DNA from: Clarkia xantiana subsp. parviflora
Taxonomy: Eukaryota; Streptophyta; Magnoliopsida; Myrtales; Onagraceae
NCBI GenBank assembly: GCA_036873135.1
Contig: JAPTYO010000012.1
Location: 10,300,090 to 10,364,089, forward strand
Reading direction: 5' to 3'
Length of the DNA stretch: 64,000 nucleotides
This document shows, piece by piece, positions 11,125 through 22,200 of this stretch (position 1 is its first letter; every line of letters begins with the position of its first letter). Below the pieces are notes generated by a model. The model was given only the letters and a program-made list of their open reading frames with translations, was not told where the DNA came from and ran no database searches. The translations under genes were made by a program, and so were the position numbers.

Positions 11125-12146
11125 TCACTCGAAAGCCCACTGGTTCTCCCTCCTGACTTCTTCCTCCTCTTCGGGTGTGAAGTCGTTTTTTATGTTGAAG
11201 GTCTTGCGGATCTCCTCTGGAGTCTTTCCCTTTATCATATCTGCCACTGTCTGGCAAGTCAGATCCAGTAATCCCTTGATGTTCAGATAGTTTGCAGCCT
11301 GCCAATATCATATCAAAATATCCACATCACAATCACATTACCCCATAACAAATCAATCATATAGTGTTATCCAGGAATGATATAACCATCATATAAGTTT
11401 TTTAAGGCATACAAATCCTACATTGCAAATATCACACAAGACTAAGAATGATCATTTACTTCAAGTTCTATTGTAGCATTTTTGCCTCAATTCTATTTCA
11501 GAACAGATAGATCTCCTTGAGAGAGAGAAACAAATAAGCCGAATTAGGGAGCAAACCGATTTCAATTTTACATTATAAAGCAGTTCCCAGGATGAATTAC
11601 ACACACCTGGGTGAATCAACAAACCCTAGAAATCTAAGGCAAGGGTTAATCAACAGAGGGCAGATTATGACAATTTTTTTTTATGTAAAATCTATTTCGT
11701 GGAAAAAAAAAATTCATTCAGCTCAGATATTACGGCCAGATTGAAGCACCTCAAAGTAAAGTCGGATCCGTGGTATAACAAACGCAAACTCCTTAGATAA
11801 TTTAGGTGTTAAGGGAATGAGCTAAAATACTAGGGTTGTATGGTGGTCCACTCACCAGGATGAGATCGAACAGTGTAGCCTGATCAACATTGACGAATTC
11901 GGTGTCCCAAGACTTGAGTTCATCCTCAGCGCGCTCTTCAGACTTGACCGACTCGACGTGCTTCTTACAGTACTCAATGACCTTGGACAAGATCTTGCTT
12001 GTGACATTGGGGAGAGGGATGGCGTTATCGACGCAGTCGTCTTCAATCATGTGCTTGATGGTCTGGGACTCGAGAGCCACCGCCTCTTCCACGTCGAAGG
12101 AGTCGCCGTCGGAGCTCTTCAGGGTTATCGTTTTCGGAGACGACAT
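11125..12146 (-). CDS. SKP1: SKP1-like protein (ASK1 type), two exons
   Basis: This is the adaptor of SCF ubiquitin ligases. It links cullin-1 to F-box proteins in nucleus and cytosol. Exon 1 is 12146-11856 and encodes 97 residues. Exon 2 is 11298-11125 and encodes 57 residues plus TGA, giving 154 residues against about 160 for Arabidopsis ASK1. The intron (11855-11299, 557 bp) has GTGAGT and GGCAG ends and falls in phase 0 between ...LFDLIL and AANYLNIKG..., joining the two halves of the family sequence. The N-terminal BTB/POZ-like fold has SSDGDSF near residue 11. The C-terminal F-box-binding part has [20 protein letters not shown] and ends in the usual ENQWAFE. I chose the ATG giving [11 protein letters not shown]. 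An upstream in-frame ATG adds seven residues that do not look like the family. There are no stops or frameshifts, so it looks functional. Confidence 0.95.
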
Positions 12147-12248
12147 CGTCGGTGATTCACCAAACAACAGCTACGCTTTGAAGAAAAGGCTCTCTTTCTC
12201 TGCGGATGTAGGGAAATTGAAGAGGCGCTTACCCATTTAATTATCACA

Positions 12249-12256
12249 ATATATAG
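12249..12256 (-). promoter_or_regulatory. Candidate TATA box of the SKP1-like gene
   Basis: TATATATT on the minus strand lies about 105 bp upstream of the chosen ATG, leaving room for a short 5' UTR. The large palindrome begins 8 bp further upstream, so little native promoter remains between them. Confidence 0.5.
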
Positions 12257-12263
12257 ACGAGGA

Positions 12264-13164
12264 ATTGATTAGGGATAGATAGCCGCCAGATTAGGATTGA
12301 TGCACCAAAAAATATAAAAAGAAGATTGGAATTTGGAAATATATAAGTAATTATTATTAAATAAAGGGTTAAATGTATTTTCATGATTTCTGCTTTTGGT
12401 ACCACTTGTTTTTTTCCGTCTAGTTTTGGTACCAAACGTTTGGACCAAGTATAGTTTTCATACATCCGTTAACTTTCCGTTAGTTTTTCTGTTAAAATGT
12501 CATGTGTCGTGCACGTGACCGCCCTAAACTTTTGATTTTGTTTCAATTTAGTCCATCTAATGAATCCCTAACTTTTATTTTGTTCAATTTAACCCTAAAA
12601 TTTCAAAATCGAACCCTTGACCCAAAATGACATAGCCGGACCTAGCCTAGGGCTAGGTCCGACCCAGGGTCCGGTTAGCCCTAGGCTAGGTCCGGCGACC
12701 CCGACCCTGGGTCAGGTTAGTCTGGATCCGGCGAACCCGACCCAGGGTTGGACCTAGCCCTAGGCTAGGTCCGGCTATGTCAATTTGGGTCAAGGGTTCG
12801 ATTTTGAAATTTTAGGGCTAAATTGAACAAAATAAAAGTTAGAGATGCATTAGATGGACTAAATTGAAACAAATTCAAAAGTTTAGGGTAGTCACGTGCA
12901 CGACACATGACATTTTAACAGAAAAACTAACGGAAAGTTAACAGATGTATGAAAACTATACTTTGTCCAAAAGTTTGTACCAAAACTAGACGGAAAAAAA
13001 AAAAACAAGTGGTACCAAAAGTAGAAATCGCTCAAACTTATAGTATGAAAAATACATTTAACCCTTTATTTAATAATTACTTATATATTTCCAAATTCCA
13101 ATCTTCTTTTTATATTTTTTGGTGCATCAATCCTAATCTAGCGGCTATCTATCCCTAATCAATT
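12264..13164. mobile_element. Palindromic (foldback) element upstream of SKP1
   Basis: The whole 901 bp is an imperfect inverted repeat. The outer arms AATTGATTAGGGATAG and CTATCCCTAATCAATT are at 12264 and 13149. An inner unit, 12366-13064, starts GGGTTAAATGTATTT and ends with its complement, like the GGGTTAA-ended palindromes at 8465 and 30380. The arms include GGTACCAAA, GTGCACGTGAC-like and TAAATTGAAC motifs. The central spacer (about 12630-12790) carries repeated CCTAGGCTAGGTCCGG. No ORF and no direct target duplication is seen. Confidence 0.75.
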
Positions 13165-13337
13165 TATATACCAGAACCTCTACGGTTACCGACCGGAGGA
13201 TTGTGAACTCGTTGCAGGAACGATCTTTGGGCGATTGACATTGTTTGAGGTATGTGCGAATCTTCCGCTGTGTAAATTCGATTACTAGCATGTACTACGT
13301 TTTAATGTACGTAGTGATTACTCTCCGTAATCTAACA
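13165..13337 (+). repeat. Copia U: truncated 5' LTR (right end only)
   Basis: From CCAGAACCTCTACGG onward it matches the U5 end of the copia LTRs at 44530-44704 and 60991-61582, finishing CCGTAATCTAACA at 13337. The left two thirds of the LTR are missing, cut at the palindrome edge. Confidence 0.85.
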
Positions 13338-13338
13338 A

Positions 13339-13350
13339 TGGTATCAGAGC
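13339..13350 (+). other. Copia U primer binding site
   Basis: TGGTATCAGAGC one base after the LTR end is complementary to the 3' end of initiator tRNA-Met, the usual copia primer. Confidence 0.85.
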
Positions 13351-16300
13351 TCGTGTAAGGAGTTTATGATTTTGATAAATTGATGTTCTTGAAACTTAAA
13401 GATGAAAGCCAAAAATTTTAAAAGAAAATTTTAAATTTTCGATTTTTTGGGGTTGTTGGTGAATCTGAAATTTTCATGATGTTCTTGGTTAATTTGATGT
13501 TCATGATCTTCAAGAAAAATGTGATATTTATCAAAATCAAACATTGGATTGTAGATCTTATTAAAATTTGATGTTAAAATTTGACCACTTGTTCCCAATA
13601 TGGTGTTTGTGCCGAAATTTTAATGAATTTACTAGGTAAATTTTTTAATTGCTTGGTCACCAAGCTAGTAAATTTCGGCCACTATTTTAAAATTATATTG
13701 TTTACCATATTTTAATTTTTTAATTAAGGTAACAATATATCTATTATTGGGAACATTTGGATAGATTCACATTAATATATAGAAATATATATAACTATCA
13801 ATATATCTAAATATTTAAATATGTTAAAGATATTATTGATAGATTTTAGTTACCTAAAATATTGAGAAAATATATTGTCAGTATATTAGTTTCCCTATTT
13901 AAGATATTGTGAATAAATAAAATATATATATTTATGTGATAGCCGATTTTTTTTTCATATATATATATTGTTGATTGATTTAATCTTAAAGATAAAATCT
14001 TAGCAATAAATATATATATATGTTATATTATTGGCCGAAATTTATATATATTTAATACTGAAAATTATTTTATATAATTAATGTTACTTGGTGGCTAAGT
14101 AAAATATTTTTGGACTTTAAAACCTTACTTGGGCCACAAGTAAACATTTCAGTCCAACCTTTTAAATTTTAATTATTGGGCCGGTCCAATATGTCAAACC
14201 GGGACGAATTTAAATCGAACTGGGTTTTCTCAATCGGTTCGACCTATTCGGTCGGACCGGGATAATTAAGTGGATCTAACTGAACCAGTTTTGTGTGTTG
14301 AATCGAACCGAACCCTATTTTTAATTGGACAGGTTCGGACCAAACCAGATTTAAAATTAAAACCGGAATGAACCGGATTTATCCGAACCGGACCCAAACC
14401 GGATATTTCAGATCGGACCAAACCGGACAGAAATTGACTGAACCGAAATGATTTTCAAAACCTAATTCAAGTCAATTAAATTAAATAAAATAGGGTGGTC
14501 AAGTTTTAAAATCCAAATATTTTGAACCTTAATAGGCCTAAACAGTGCTCAATGTTTGCTAACCTTTATGCCTTGTTTCGATTATGGGGATGGATCTCAG
14601 AGATATATGTTTGTGGGACTGGTATAATTAGAGGGCTGAATTGCAATTGTTTATTATTCAATATATATTAATGCATGATTAGAAACAGTGTTATCATAAC
14701 CGGACCGGACACCGAACCGGTGAGGGTGCCGGTTCCCGGTTCACCGGTTCGAACCCGGTCCGAACGGATCTGACAATAAATGGTACAGGCGCACAGGAGA
14801 GCAGACTTTCCCAGTTCCCCTTCCTTTTTATTTTTTTTTCTCAAAAGAGTTCTTCACTATTTCCCTTCTCTCCTCTCCCATCCCCAATCTTTCCCATCCT
14901 AAATTCTCTTCCTCTTCAATTATTATCAAATCCATCCTAAATGTATAACCCCATCTCCTTTGATGTCTACCCATCCACCACATCGTCATCCCAAAAAAGC
15001 TCAGGTGCTCCCTAATCCCTATGCGAGTCCCTCTTCTCCACCTTCAACCCTTCCCGGGCCACCTCCGAGCACCTCAAGCTCAGAACGTGTCTCAACTTCG
15101 CATCCTCACCAAAACCGATCTCTTCCGTGGCCCCTCCTGGCGTTTCTCTTCCCTCACCACCTTCATCCGGAGCAGCTCCCAACACCAGCTACCACAATCG
15201 TAAACGGAGCAGCTCCAGCTCGGCCTGTTCGCAACAGCTTTACCACTCTGTCGTCGTCGTTGTCGCTTTCCGTGGTGGATCCAGTCGATTCTCGAGCAGC
15301 AGCTCGTCCTTTCCGGCGGGAAGGACTTGGGGCCTCTTGTCATGTTAGAAGACGCTTCCACCTCAAGAGCATTCATATTATTGTTGTGTTGCGGCGCTCT
15401 GTATTTGGTGGACTTTAGAGGTAGGGTTTTCTGTTGAGTCGTGGTTTTTTTTTTTTTTTTAAATTTTTAAGTTAAGGTTTCCGAACCAGCCTTTCGAACC
15501 GGGTTCGCTTACATCCTCTGGAATTTCGCGAACCGGACCATAGAGGGCTCCGGTTCCGGTTCGAACCCGGTCGAACCGCCGGTCCGGTCCTGATAACACT
15601 GATTAGAAATGTTGTCTTGACTGAGTCAAGCTAGCTGGATATTGCATATTGTGGGCTGAGCCCTGGTTAAATATATGGAATGCGCATTAGGATAGACATG
15701 CTGTGATGGTTGGAAATGCTTAGGATTCATGTCTAGAATGCTGCATGATTGAATATAGGCATGAATTGCAAATCAGCCCCTAATGTTTAAAATTATTTTA
15801 AAATTGAAAACCAGTCGCCAAATATGTATGATTGTTGTGAAATTTTCATGTTTGACACGTATGCTAGAATGTTGAGGATGTAGTTGCATTTGATAATTTA
15901 CATGGAAGTATAATTATGTATGCAAGCATGAGTTCCTCGAAACATTAGACGCATGACGCGTAAGCATGAATGTGGTTTGTATGATGAATGTTACTAGCAT
16001 ATGATAATTTGCATGGATAGTAGAATTATATATGCATGAGTGAATTCATCGGAATATTTTTCCAAAATAAAAAGGGCCTTGGGAAAGCCAAGATCGGACA
16101 TGATTGTTTTAAAATTCCTGTTCCGGTAATTTACGATTAAAACCATTTTAAAAGACTGATCTATTTGATTGAAAACGACGGTAATGTGAACTCTTTCACA
16201 GCCATCTTCCATTGGTTTACTGGTGGTCGGTTGGTTTAGATGACTGATGAATCATTATTTGTCAGATTCAATCTTAATAGATATCTGATGTATGCAATTC

Positions 16301-16379
16301 TTTCTCAAAATGTTATTGTCTCCCTGATTTTGGCATTATAATCAACGTGTTTAGTAACGAATTACAACATAGATATCAA
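13351..16379 (+). mobile_element. Copia U: long untranslated leader
   Basis: It is homologous along its length to the 2.1-kb leader of copia X (44719-46813), except that a hAT element (14686-15601) is inserted. Marks in order are an AT-rich part with ATATAT runs, a region of many AACCGG/GGTTCGG words (14190-14450), GTCAAGCTAGCTGGATATTG, CCCTGGTTAAATATATGG, and a segment ending GGTTTACTGGTGGTCGGTTGG just before gag. No ORF is conserved. Confidence 0.75.
14686..15601. mobile_element. Non-autonomous hAT element in the copia U leader
   Basis: The ends CAGTGTTATC and GATAACACTG are flanked by perfect 8-bp duplications attagaaa (14678-14685 and 15602-15609). The uninterrupted copia leader in X confirms the insertion. 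The subterminal DNA is rich in CCGGTTCGAACCGG. The middle contains Ser/Pro-rich open frames (for example 14960-15418 and 15127-15348) with composition unlike the ends. This could be a captured gene fragment, but no domain is recognisable. Confidence 0.9.
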
Positions 16380-16728
16380 CATCTTGTGCTAATGAGCTTC
16401 TGATTGAGACCAACTACGACTCGTGGAGCAAGCGCGTCAATGCACTGTTGGAGGATAATGGCTTGGTAGGCTACATTCAGAAATCCATGAGTTGTCCAGA
16501 TGCCGGTCTCACCAAAGACCTGGCATATGCCCATTTCCAGTGGTAGCAAGATGACATGAAAGCAAAGAAGATATTGCTGGCTGAGATGTCTTAGGAATTC
16601 CATGTTGAGTATAAGAATGTTCCAATTACAAAGGACATCTGGGATGCCCTATTCCTGAAATATGGAAACGGCATGGCAGCAATCCTGCACCCACTTATAA
16701 CAATTATGGAAGAAAGCTTGGACAGCTA
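16380..16728 (+). pseudogene. Copia U gag fragment (UBN2-type), broken
   Basis: It matches codons 3 to about 115 of the X gag at 46814 (ETNYDSWSKRVNALLED, then KSMSCPDAGLTKDLA). The start codon is destroyed: ATATC replaces ATGGC. Two in-frame TAG codons follow, one at GAG in QWEQDD and one at CAG in EMSQDF. Homology stops at GGACAGCTA, where element E is inserted. Coding capacity is lost. Confidence 0.85.
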
Positions 16729-17160
16729 TGTTGGATCACGGTGGAACTCCGGTACGATCTTTGACGGCGATCCTAGCTCCTTTGCTCCACGCAATCCTGC
16801 AAGAGGGGATAGACCGGGCGGTGACCCAGAATCCCTCTCCGATGCTTAAATGAGTATCTCGTGTGGACTGGCAAGCAGTAATCTCAAGTAACGTATCTCA
16901 AAAACGTAATTGATCTGAGGTAGCCTCTGCCCTTTTATAGGCGGAGAGGTACCTCAGTTACCTGGTGAACCATTGGGGTGGTTAGCCCGTATTCCGCGTA
17001 TCTCGGGCACGATCCCGCCTATCTAGGCCATGATCTCGCTTATCTCGGCCACGCCCCGCGTATCTCGGCAACGCTCCGCGTATCTTAGCTACGCTCCGCG
17101 TATCTCGGCCACGCCCCGCGTATCTCGGCCTCATCCTCTGATAGCAAGTCCCGACTAACA
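16729..17160 (-). repeat. 3' LTR of Tat element E
   Basis: On the minus strand the LTR runs from TGTTAGTCGGG at 17160 to GATCCAACA at 16729, 432 bp. A TATA box (CCTATAAAAGG, complement at about 16935-16945) lies where an LTR promoter should be. It contains tandem CGCGTATCTCGGCCACGCC words at about 17000-17130. The LTR cuts copia U gag. The partner 5' LTR has been lost near 22858. Confidence 0.75.
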
Positions 17161-17983
17161 TCGGGGACTCCAGAGTTATCTCGTTGTGTCACCGCTCGGG
17201 GCCCCTCGTCATCGTGATAGGGTCAATCATTCTCAGGGATTCGTCATCGGGGCCTACTTAAAGGCTTCTCATCGGGAGCTTCCATCTCACCTATCGGGAC
17301 CGACTCTGTCAGGACCTTTCATCATCGGGACTCCCTCTGTCGGGACCCTTCGCCTGGGTCATCTTGACCTCCATTTAGGGCCCAGTGGGCCTGTTCGCAG
17401 TTTTCTCGCCGTTAAAGGGCCTAACGGCCATAGCGGAACCCATCATTTGACCCCAAGACATGAGGGACTTACAGTTTGTCGTGTCTTTCAACTCCCGACC
17501 TCCCGACGTCGAAGTCGGGGATCTTTTCCCTTGGCATAGTCACTTAGTACAAGTCTTCTCGTTCACGTTTCCTCAATACCTTGTGGATAACTGCCAAATC
17601 CGAGAGGACTCCTCACTTCCCCGGCCATCAAATGCAGTAGATGACGTCCTCAGTACCTGTGCCTGATTTTTCGCGCCTGCTTTTTCTGAAAAGTGCTTTT
17701 CAGGCTATTTCATCATTGCACCTGTTACCATTCTGCACGTCTCATCTCAACGGTCCAGATCAGAACGCTTCAACTTCGACGATTCAGATCAAAGTGCCCT
17801 TTCGACTGTCCTCTTCGCCTATAAAACCTCACCCAGGGTACAGTTTCCTTTTACCATCTCCGAATTTTCAAAAGCTCTCTGCAACTTCTCTGCAAATTCA
17901 AGCTCTGCAATTCCGAAGACCTTAGTGTTCCTCCGATCACCTTTCCGGCAACATCAATTTCGTTCTTACAACCTCTAATCATC
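17161..17983 (+). promoter_or_regulatory. Upstream region and promoter of the antisense ORF of E
   Basis: Between the E LTR and the ORF at 17984 lies about 0.8 kb with no defended gene. TATAAAA at 17820-17826, followed by pyrimidine-rich sequence and about 130 bp without an ATG, looks like a plant core promoter and 5' UTR directed opposite to pol. TCGGGAC words recur in 17160-17350. A GATGACGTCC motif (17640-17650) and CATCTCAACGGTCCAGATCA precede the TATA box. Confidence 0.5.
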
Positions 17984-18403
17984 ATGTCTGGTAAGGGTTT
18001 CTTCCTTATTGTTTGCCTATCCCCTTCATCTTTGCTTGGTTTGTTTGTAATTTCCCGGAAAAACCCAATGTGCCTTTCCTTGCCGTGGCTAATTTCAGAC
18101 AGTGGATCTGGTTCCGGGGGAAGGAAGCCCTTCAACTTCGACTATGCTCTGAACGAGATTTCCAGCACTGCTTACGATGCAGCTCTCCGGGAGGGATGCA
18201 TCATCTCCACCAGAGAAGCCGATGCTCAAGGCAGGAAATGCATACCACAAGTTCAGAGTGAAGAGGAGCTACTTCTTCATCAAAAACTCCTTGATCCCAT
18301 GGCCCCGATAGTCGACCCTCCAGCGGCTGACCCTGTGGAGCTTTCTGTCACAAACCTCGTGGACCCTGCTCCCGTTGATGCCGCCAACAAGGACCAAGTT
18401 TAA
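17984..18403 (+). CDS. Antisense ORF of Tat element E, spliced, unknown function
   Basis: It is on the strand opposite to E pol, between pol and the 3' LTR, where Tat-lineage elements such as Grande are known to carry an antisense gene. The unspliced frame is 139 codons, but an intron is likely at 17991-18098. It begins GTAAGG right after ATGTCTG and ends TTTCAG, and its 108 bp keep the frame either way. Splicing gives about 103 residues starting MSDSGSGSGGRKPFNFDYAL and ending PVDAANKDQV. The predicted protein is acidic, with a Gly/Ser N-terminus, a DYALNEISSTAYDAALREG segment and a Pro/Val-rich tail. It has no signal peptide, membrane segment or known domain. I do not assign a function. Confidence 0.6.
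   Translation: MSGKGFFLIVCLSPSSLLGLFVISRKNPMCLSLPWLISDSGSGSGGRKPFNFDYALNEISSTAYDAALREGCIISTREADAQGRKCIPQVQSEEELLLHQKLLDPMAPIVDPPAADPVELSVTNLVDPAPVDAANKDQV
17991..18098 (+). other. Predicted intron in the antisense ORF of E
   Basis: The donor is G|GTAAGG and the acceptor TAATTTCAG|AC. The inside is pyrimidine-rich and encodes a hydrophobic stretch if read through. It lies between codons 2 and 3. Confidence 0.55.
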
Positions 18404-18533
18404 CTGCTTATCTTTAGAGTCCTTGTATTTTCCTCTTTTTGTGATCATCGGGCCTTTGAGCCCCATTAATATCAGACATTCTTAGTTCCGATTTTTCATT
18501 GCACTTCTCAAAGTGACTTTACTATACTTACTT
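18404..18533 (+). other. 3' flank of the antisense ORF of E
   Basis: Short spacer after TAA, T-rich (TTTTCCTCTTTTTGTGATC). It could hold the 3' UTR of the antisense transcript. Nothing else is visible. Confidence 0.35.
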
Positions 18534-19290
18534 AAGTCGAAACCTCGACACTTAAGATATTCTCACACATCACTTAAGACGATTTACCAACTTGCACCAC
18601 TTAAGGTGACTTACCATCATGCACCACTTAAGGCGTCTTTCCAATACTTAGAATAAATCCAAGAGTCGCGCATCACTTACGACGACTTGATCTCATGCAT
18701 CACTTAAGACGACTTAATCTCGTGCATCACTTAAGACAACTTAATCTCGTGCATCAATTAAGACGACTTTAACAACACTTAGAGTAAATCTAAGGATCAT
18801 GCGTCACTTAAGACGACTTAATCTCGTGCATCACTTAAGACGACTTAATCTCGTGCATCACTTAAGACGACTTAATCTCGTGCACCACTCAAGGCGACTT
18901 TTCTCGTGCACCACTCAAGGCGACTTTTCTCATGCACCACTCAAGGCGACTTTTCTCGTGCACCACTCAAGGCGACTTTTCTCATGCACCACTCAAGGCG
19001 ACTTTTCTCGTGCACCACTCAAGGCGACTTTTCTCATGCACCACTCAAGGCGACTAAGTAACGTTTATAATAAATCTAAGAATAATTTTGATCGGAAGCA
19101 ATCTCTTTATTCATTGATGGCACAAAACTTGCTAACATTCGAATCAAACGATAAATAACATACACCACTTAAGGTGATTTTACATCGGGCACCACTTAAG
19201 GCGACTTTTCATCGGGCACCACTTAAGGCGACTTTTCATCGGGCACCACTTAAGGCGACTTTTCATCGGGCACCACTTAAGGCGACTTTT
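18534..19290. repeat. Tandem array of 26-27-bp units in Tat element E
   Basis: The core CACTTAAGGCGACTT recurs about 25 times with variants. 18580-18890 has CATCACTTAAGACGACTTAATCTCGTG forms. 18890-19060 has ACCACTCAAGGCGACTTTTCTCGTGC forms. 19160-19290 has ACCACTTAAGGCGACTTTTCATCGGGC forms. A unique 110-bp gap lies at about 19055-19165. Arrays between pol and the 3' LTR are a known trait of Tat-lineage elements. Plus-strand ORFs here are repeat translations. There are no spacers, so it is not a CRISPR. Confidence 0.9.
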
Positions 19291-19292
19291 CG

Positions 19293-22200
19293 TCAAGCAT
19301 GGTGTTTCTTCAAGTGTTCGCCACTAAAAGAATGCTTTAACGCTCTGCCATCGAGGTCTTTCAACTTGTACGCATTTGGAGCTGGCATTCCCACGACCTT
19401 GTAAGGTCCTTCCCATTTTGGTGACATCTTGCTGATTCGATCCAAAAGGGTAAACTCGTTGCGGCGCCAAACCAGCTCCCCGACGAAGAATTGTCGGGAC
19501 TTGACTCGCCGATTGTAATACCTGGCCGTCGCCAAACGCATTCGAGCCTGGACTTCGTCGGCTTCTCGCCTCTTCTCTTCGAGCAAGTCCAAATCTAGAC
19601 GTCTCATCTCATCATTCGTCAAAGGCTCGTAATATCTCATCCCATGGGACGCCACAGCCACCTCCACGGGAGCCACAGCCTCCGTGCCATAAACAAGGCC
19701 AAACGGAGTCTCCCCAGTTGCTCGTTTGGGTGTCGTTCTAATGGCCCAAAGCACGTTTTCCAGCTCGTTCAGCCATTTGCCCTTCAAGGCATAGACCCTC
19801 TTCTTCAGACCATCCATCACGATTTTTTTGGCGGATTCCACCTGGCCATTAGTCTGAGCATGGCGTACAGAAGCTGTCCGATGCTCGATATTCAACTCCT
19901 CCAGATACTCCTTCACCTGAGACCCGTTAATTGGTGGACCATTGTCGCTGATCACCACCTTAGGAATCCCGTATCTGGACACAATATGGGTCTGGAGGAA
20001 CTTGACGATCTGGTTCCCCGTCGTTCTGGCCAATGCCTTTGCCTCTATCCATTTCGAAAAATAATCGATAACTACAAGCAAATACTTACATTGACCTTGT
20101 GCTTGTGGAAGAGGTCCCACCAAGTCGATGCCCCACTGCGCGAAGGGCCAAGCGCTCCTGATGGATGTCAGATTAGCAGTCGGAGCCACAATACTCGGGG
20201 CGTACCTCTGGCACGCGTCACAGGACCGGACCAACGCCGTCGCCTCCTTGCTCATCGTAGGCCAATAATAGCCCAAGTTCAGCACCTTCCTCATAATGGA
20301 TCGGGACCCTTCATGACAAGCCGCGACCCCTTCATGCACCTCTTTCAGGATTCGATTTGTGTCAGGCTCAGCCACATACTTCAAGTACGGAGTCGAGAAC
20401 CAGCCTTTCTTGTATAGCTGATTGTCCAGCATCACGTAATTAGCCGCGATCCGACGTATCCTGTCAGCTACTACTTTATCATCGGGGACTGCCCCCGTAG
20501 TCAGATACGCGACTATCGGGGTCATCCAAGTGGGCTCCTCCTCCGATCCTGCTTCAATAACACACACCTGTGTCGGGTCGGTGGTCGACAAGATCACCTT
20601 CTCCAAGAAGTGCACCTTCCGATTTTCCTCCAAGGGTGCCCCCAGGGCAAATTTGCTCAAGGCATCTGCCTCCACGTTTTCCTCCCTCGGGATCGCCTCG
20701 ATGTCGAAGCTTTTAAAACTCTCCTTCAAGGCTTGCACCTCGCGCAGGTACTTCCTCATCATCGGGCTCTTCGCCTCGTATCGCCCTTGAACCTGGTTTA
20801 CAATCAGGGCCGCGTCACACTTCACTCTCAAGTGAGCGACTCCCGTACCTTTGGCAATTTTCAGGCCCGTGATAAGAGCCTCGTACTCAGCTTCGTTGTT
20901 CGTGGCCCTAAATGTTAAAGCCAAAGCATATCGAAGCGGTTCACCTTCATCTGGTGGTATTAATACAAACCCTGCTCCTGATCCATCTAAACTCGAGGAG
21001 CCATCCGTGTACATCTCCCAGGTATTTTCCTCGTTTGGCTGTTCTGATTGCTCTGCCATCTCTGGTTGTTCTGCTATCGGGACCTCCATGGTTGCCCCCT
21101 CTACAGGGCCCGCTTCTTCTAGATCGGGGGCTGTAGACTCTGCTATGAAATCTGCCAATGCCTGGCCCTTAATAGCCGTTCTCGGAGCAAAGTGTATACG
21201 AAACTCACTAAGCTCGACTGCCCATTTCACTAATCTCCCTGACGCATCAGGTCGGTTCAAAAAATGCTTCAGAGGCTGATTTGTCAACACAGTGATCTCA
21301 TGCGTGTGGAAGTAAGGCCTCAACTTCCGAGCAGTAATAATCAACGCAAAGAGATACTTCTCAACGGCGGGGTAATTCATTTCATACTTGGCAAACGCCT
21401 TGCTTACATAATAAACGGGGACTTGATTACCCTCGACAACCTTCACTAACACAGAGCTAATGGAAAATTCAGAAACAGCCAAATAAAGGTAGAGTGGCTC
21501 GCCTGGAACCGGTTTCGCCAACGGCGGGAGAGTGGGAAGGTGCTGCTTGAGTGCTTGGAACGCTTCTTCACACTTGGCGGTCCACTCAAACTTCTTGTTG
21601 GCCCTCAGGACTTCAAAAAATGGCATTGATTGGTCACTTGCCTTGGACAAGAAGCGATTCATTGCAGCCAGTCGGCCATTCAGTACTTGCACCTCCCGAT
21701 GGTTTATCGGAGACTGCATCTCCTCGATCGCCCTCAGCTTCTCGGGGTTCACTTCAATTCCTCTTTGGCTCACCATAAAGCCCAAAAATTTCCCTGAGTG
21801 GACTCCGAAGGCGCATTTTGTTGGGTTTAAGCGAACCTGATGAAGCCTCATCCGCTCAAACGCCATGGCTAGGTTGTGCACATGATCCTCAGCTTGTTGG
21901 GACTTCACCAGCATGTCATCCACGTAAGCCTCCATGGTCTCCCCTAGCATATCTCCGAACAGCTTGTTCACCATCCGTTGGTAGGTTGCCCCGGCATTGA
22001 TCAACCCGAAAGGCATGCCATCGTAGTGATAGATGTCACTGTCTGCATAGAATGCTGTGCGAGGAGCGTCTTCTTTAGCCATCTTGATCTGGTTATAGCC
22101 CGAGTATGCATCCATGAAGCTCAACAGCTCATGCCCTGACGTGGCATCCACCAGCTGGTCGATTCTCGGGAGCGGGTAACAGTCATTCGGGCAAGCCTTA

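Noticed and set aside
18799..19404. Repetitive plus-strand ORFs, and a superficial resemblance to a CRISPR array
   Set aside because: They are translations of the 26-27-bp tandem array. There are no unique spacers, and it sits inside a plant retrotransposon.
19644..20417. 257-codon plus-strand ORF
   Set aside because: It is antisense to the integrase and RNase H part of the intact E pol, so it is a shadow frame.
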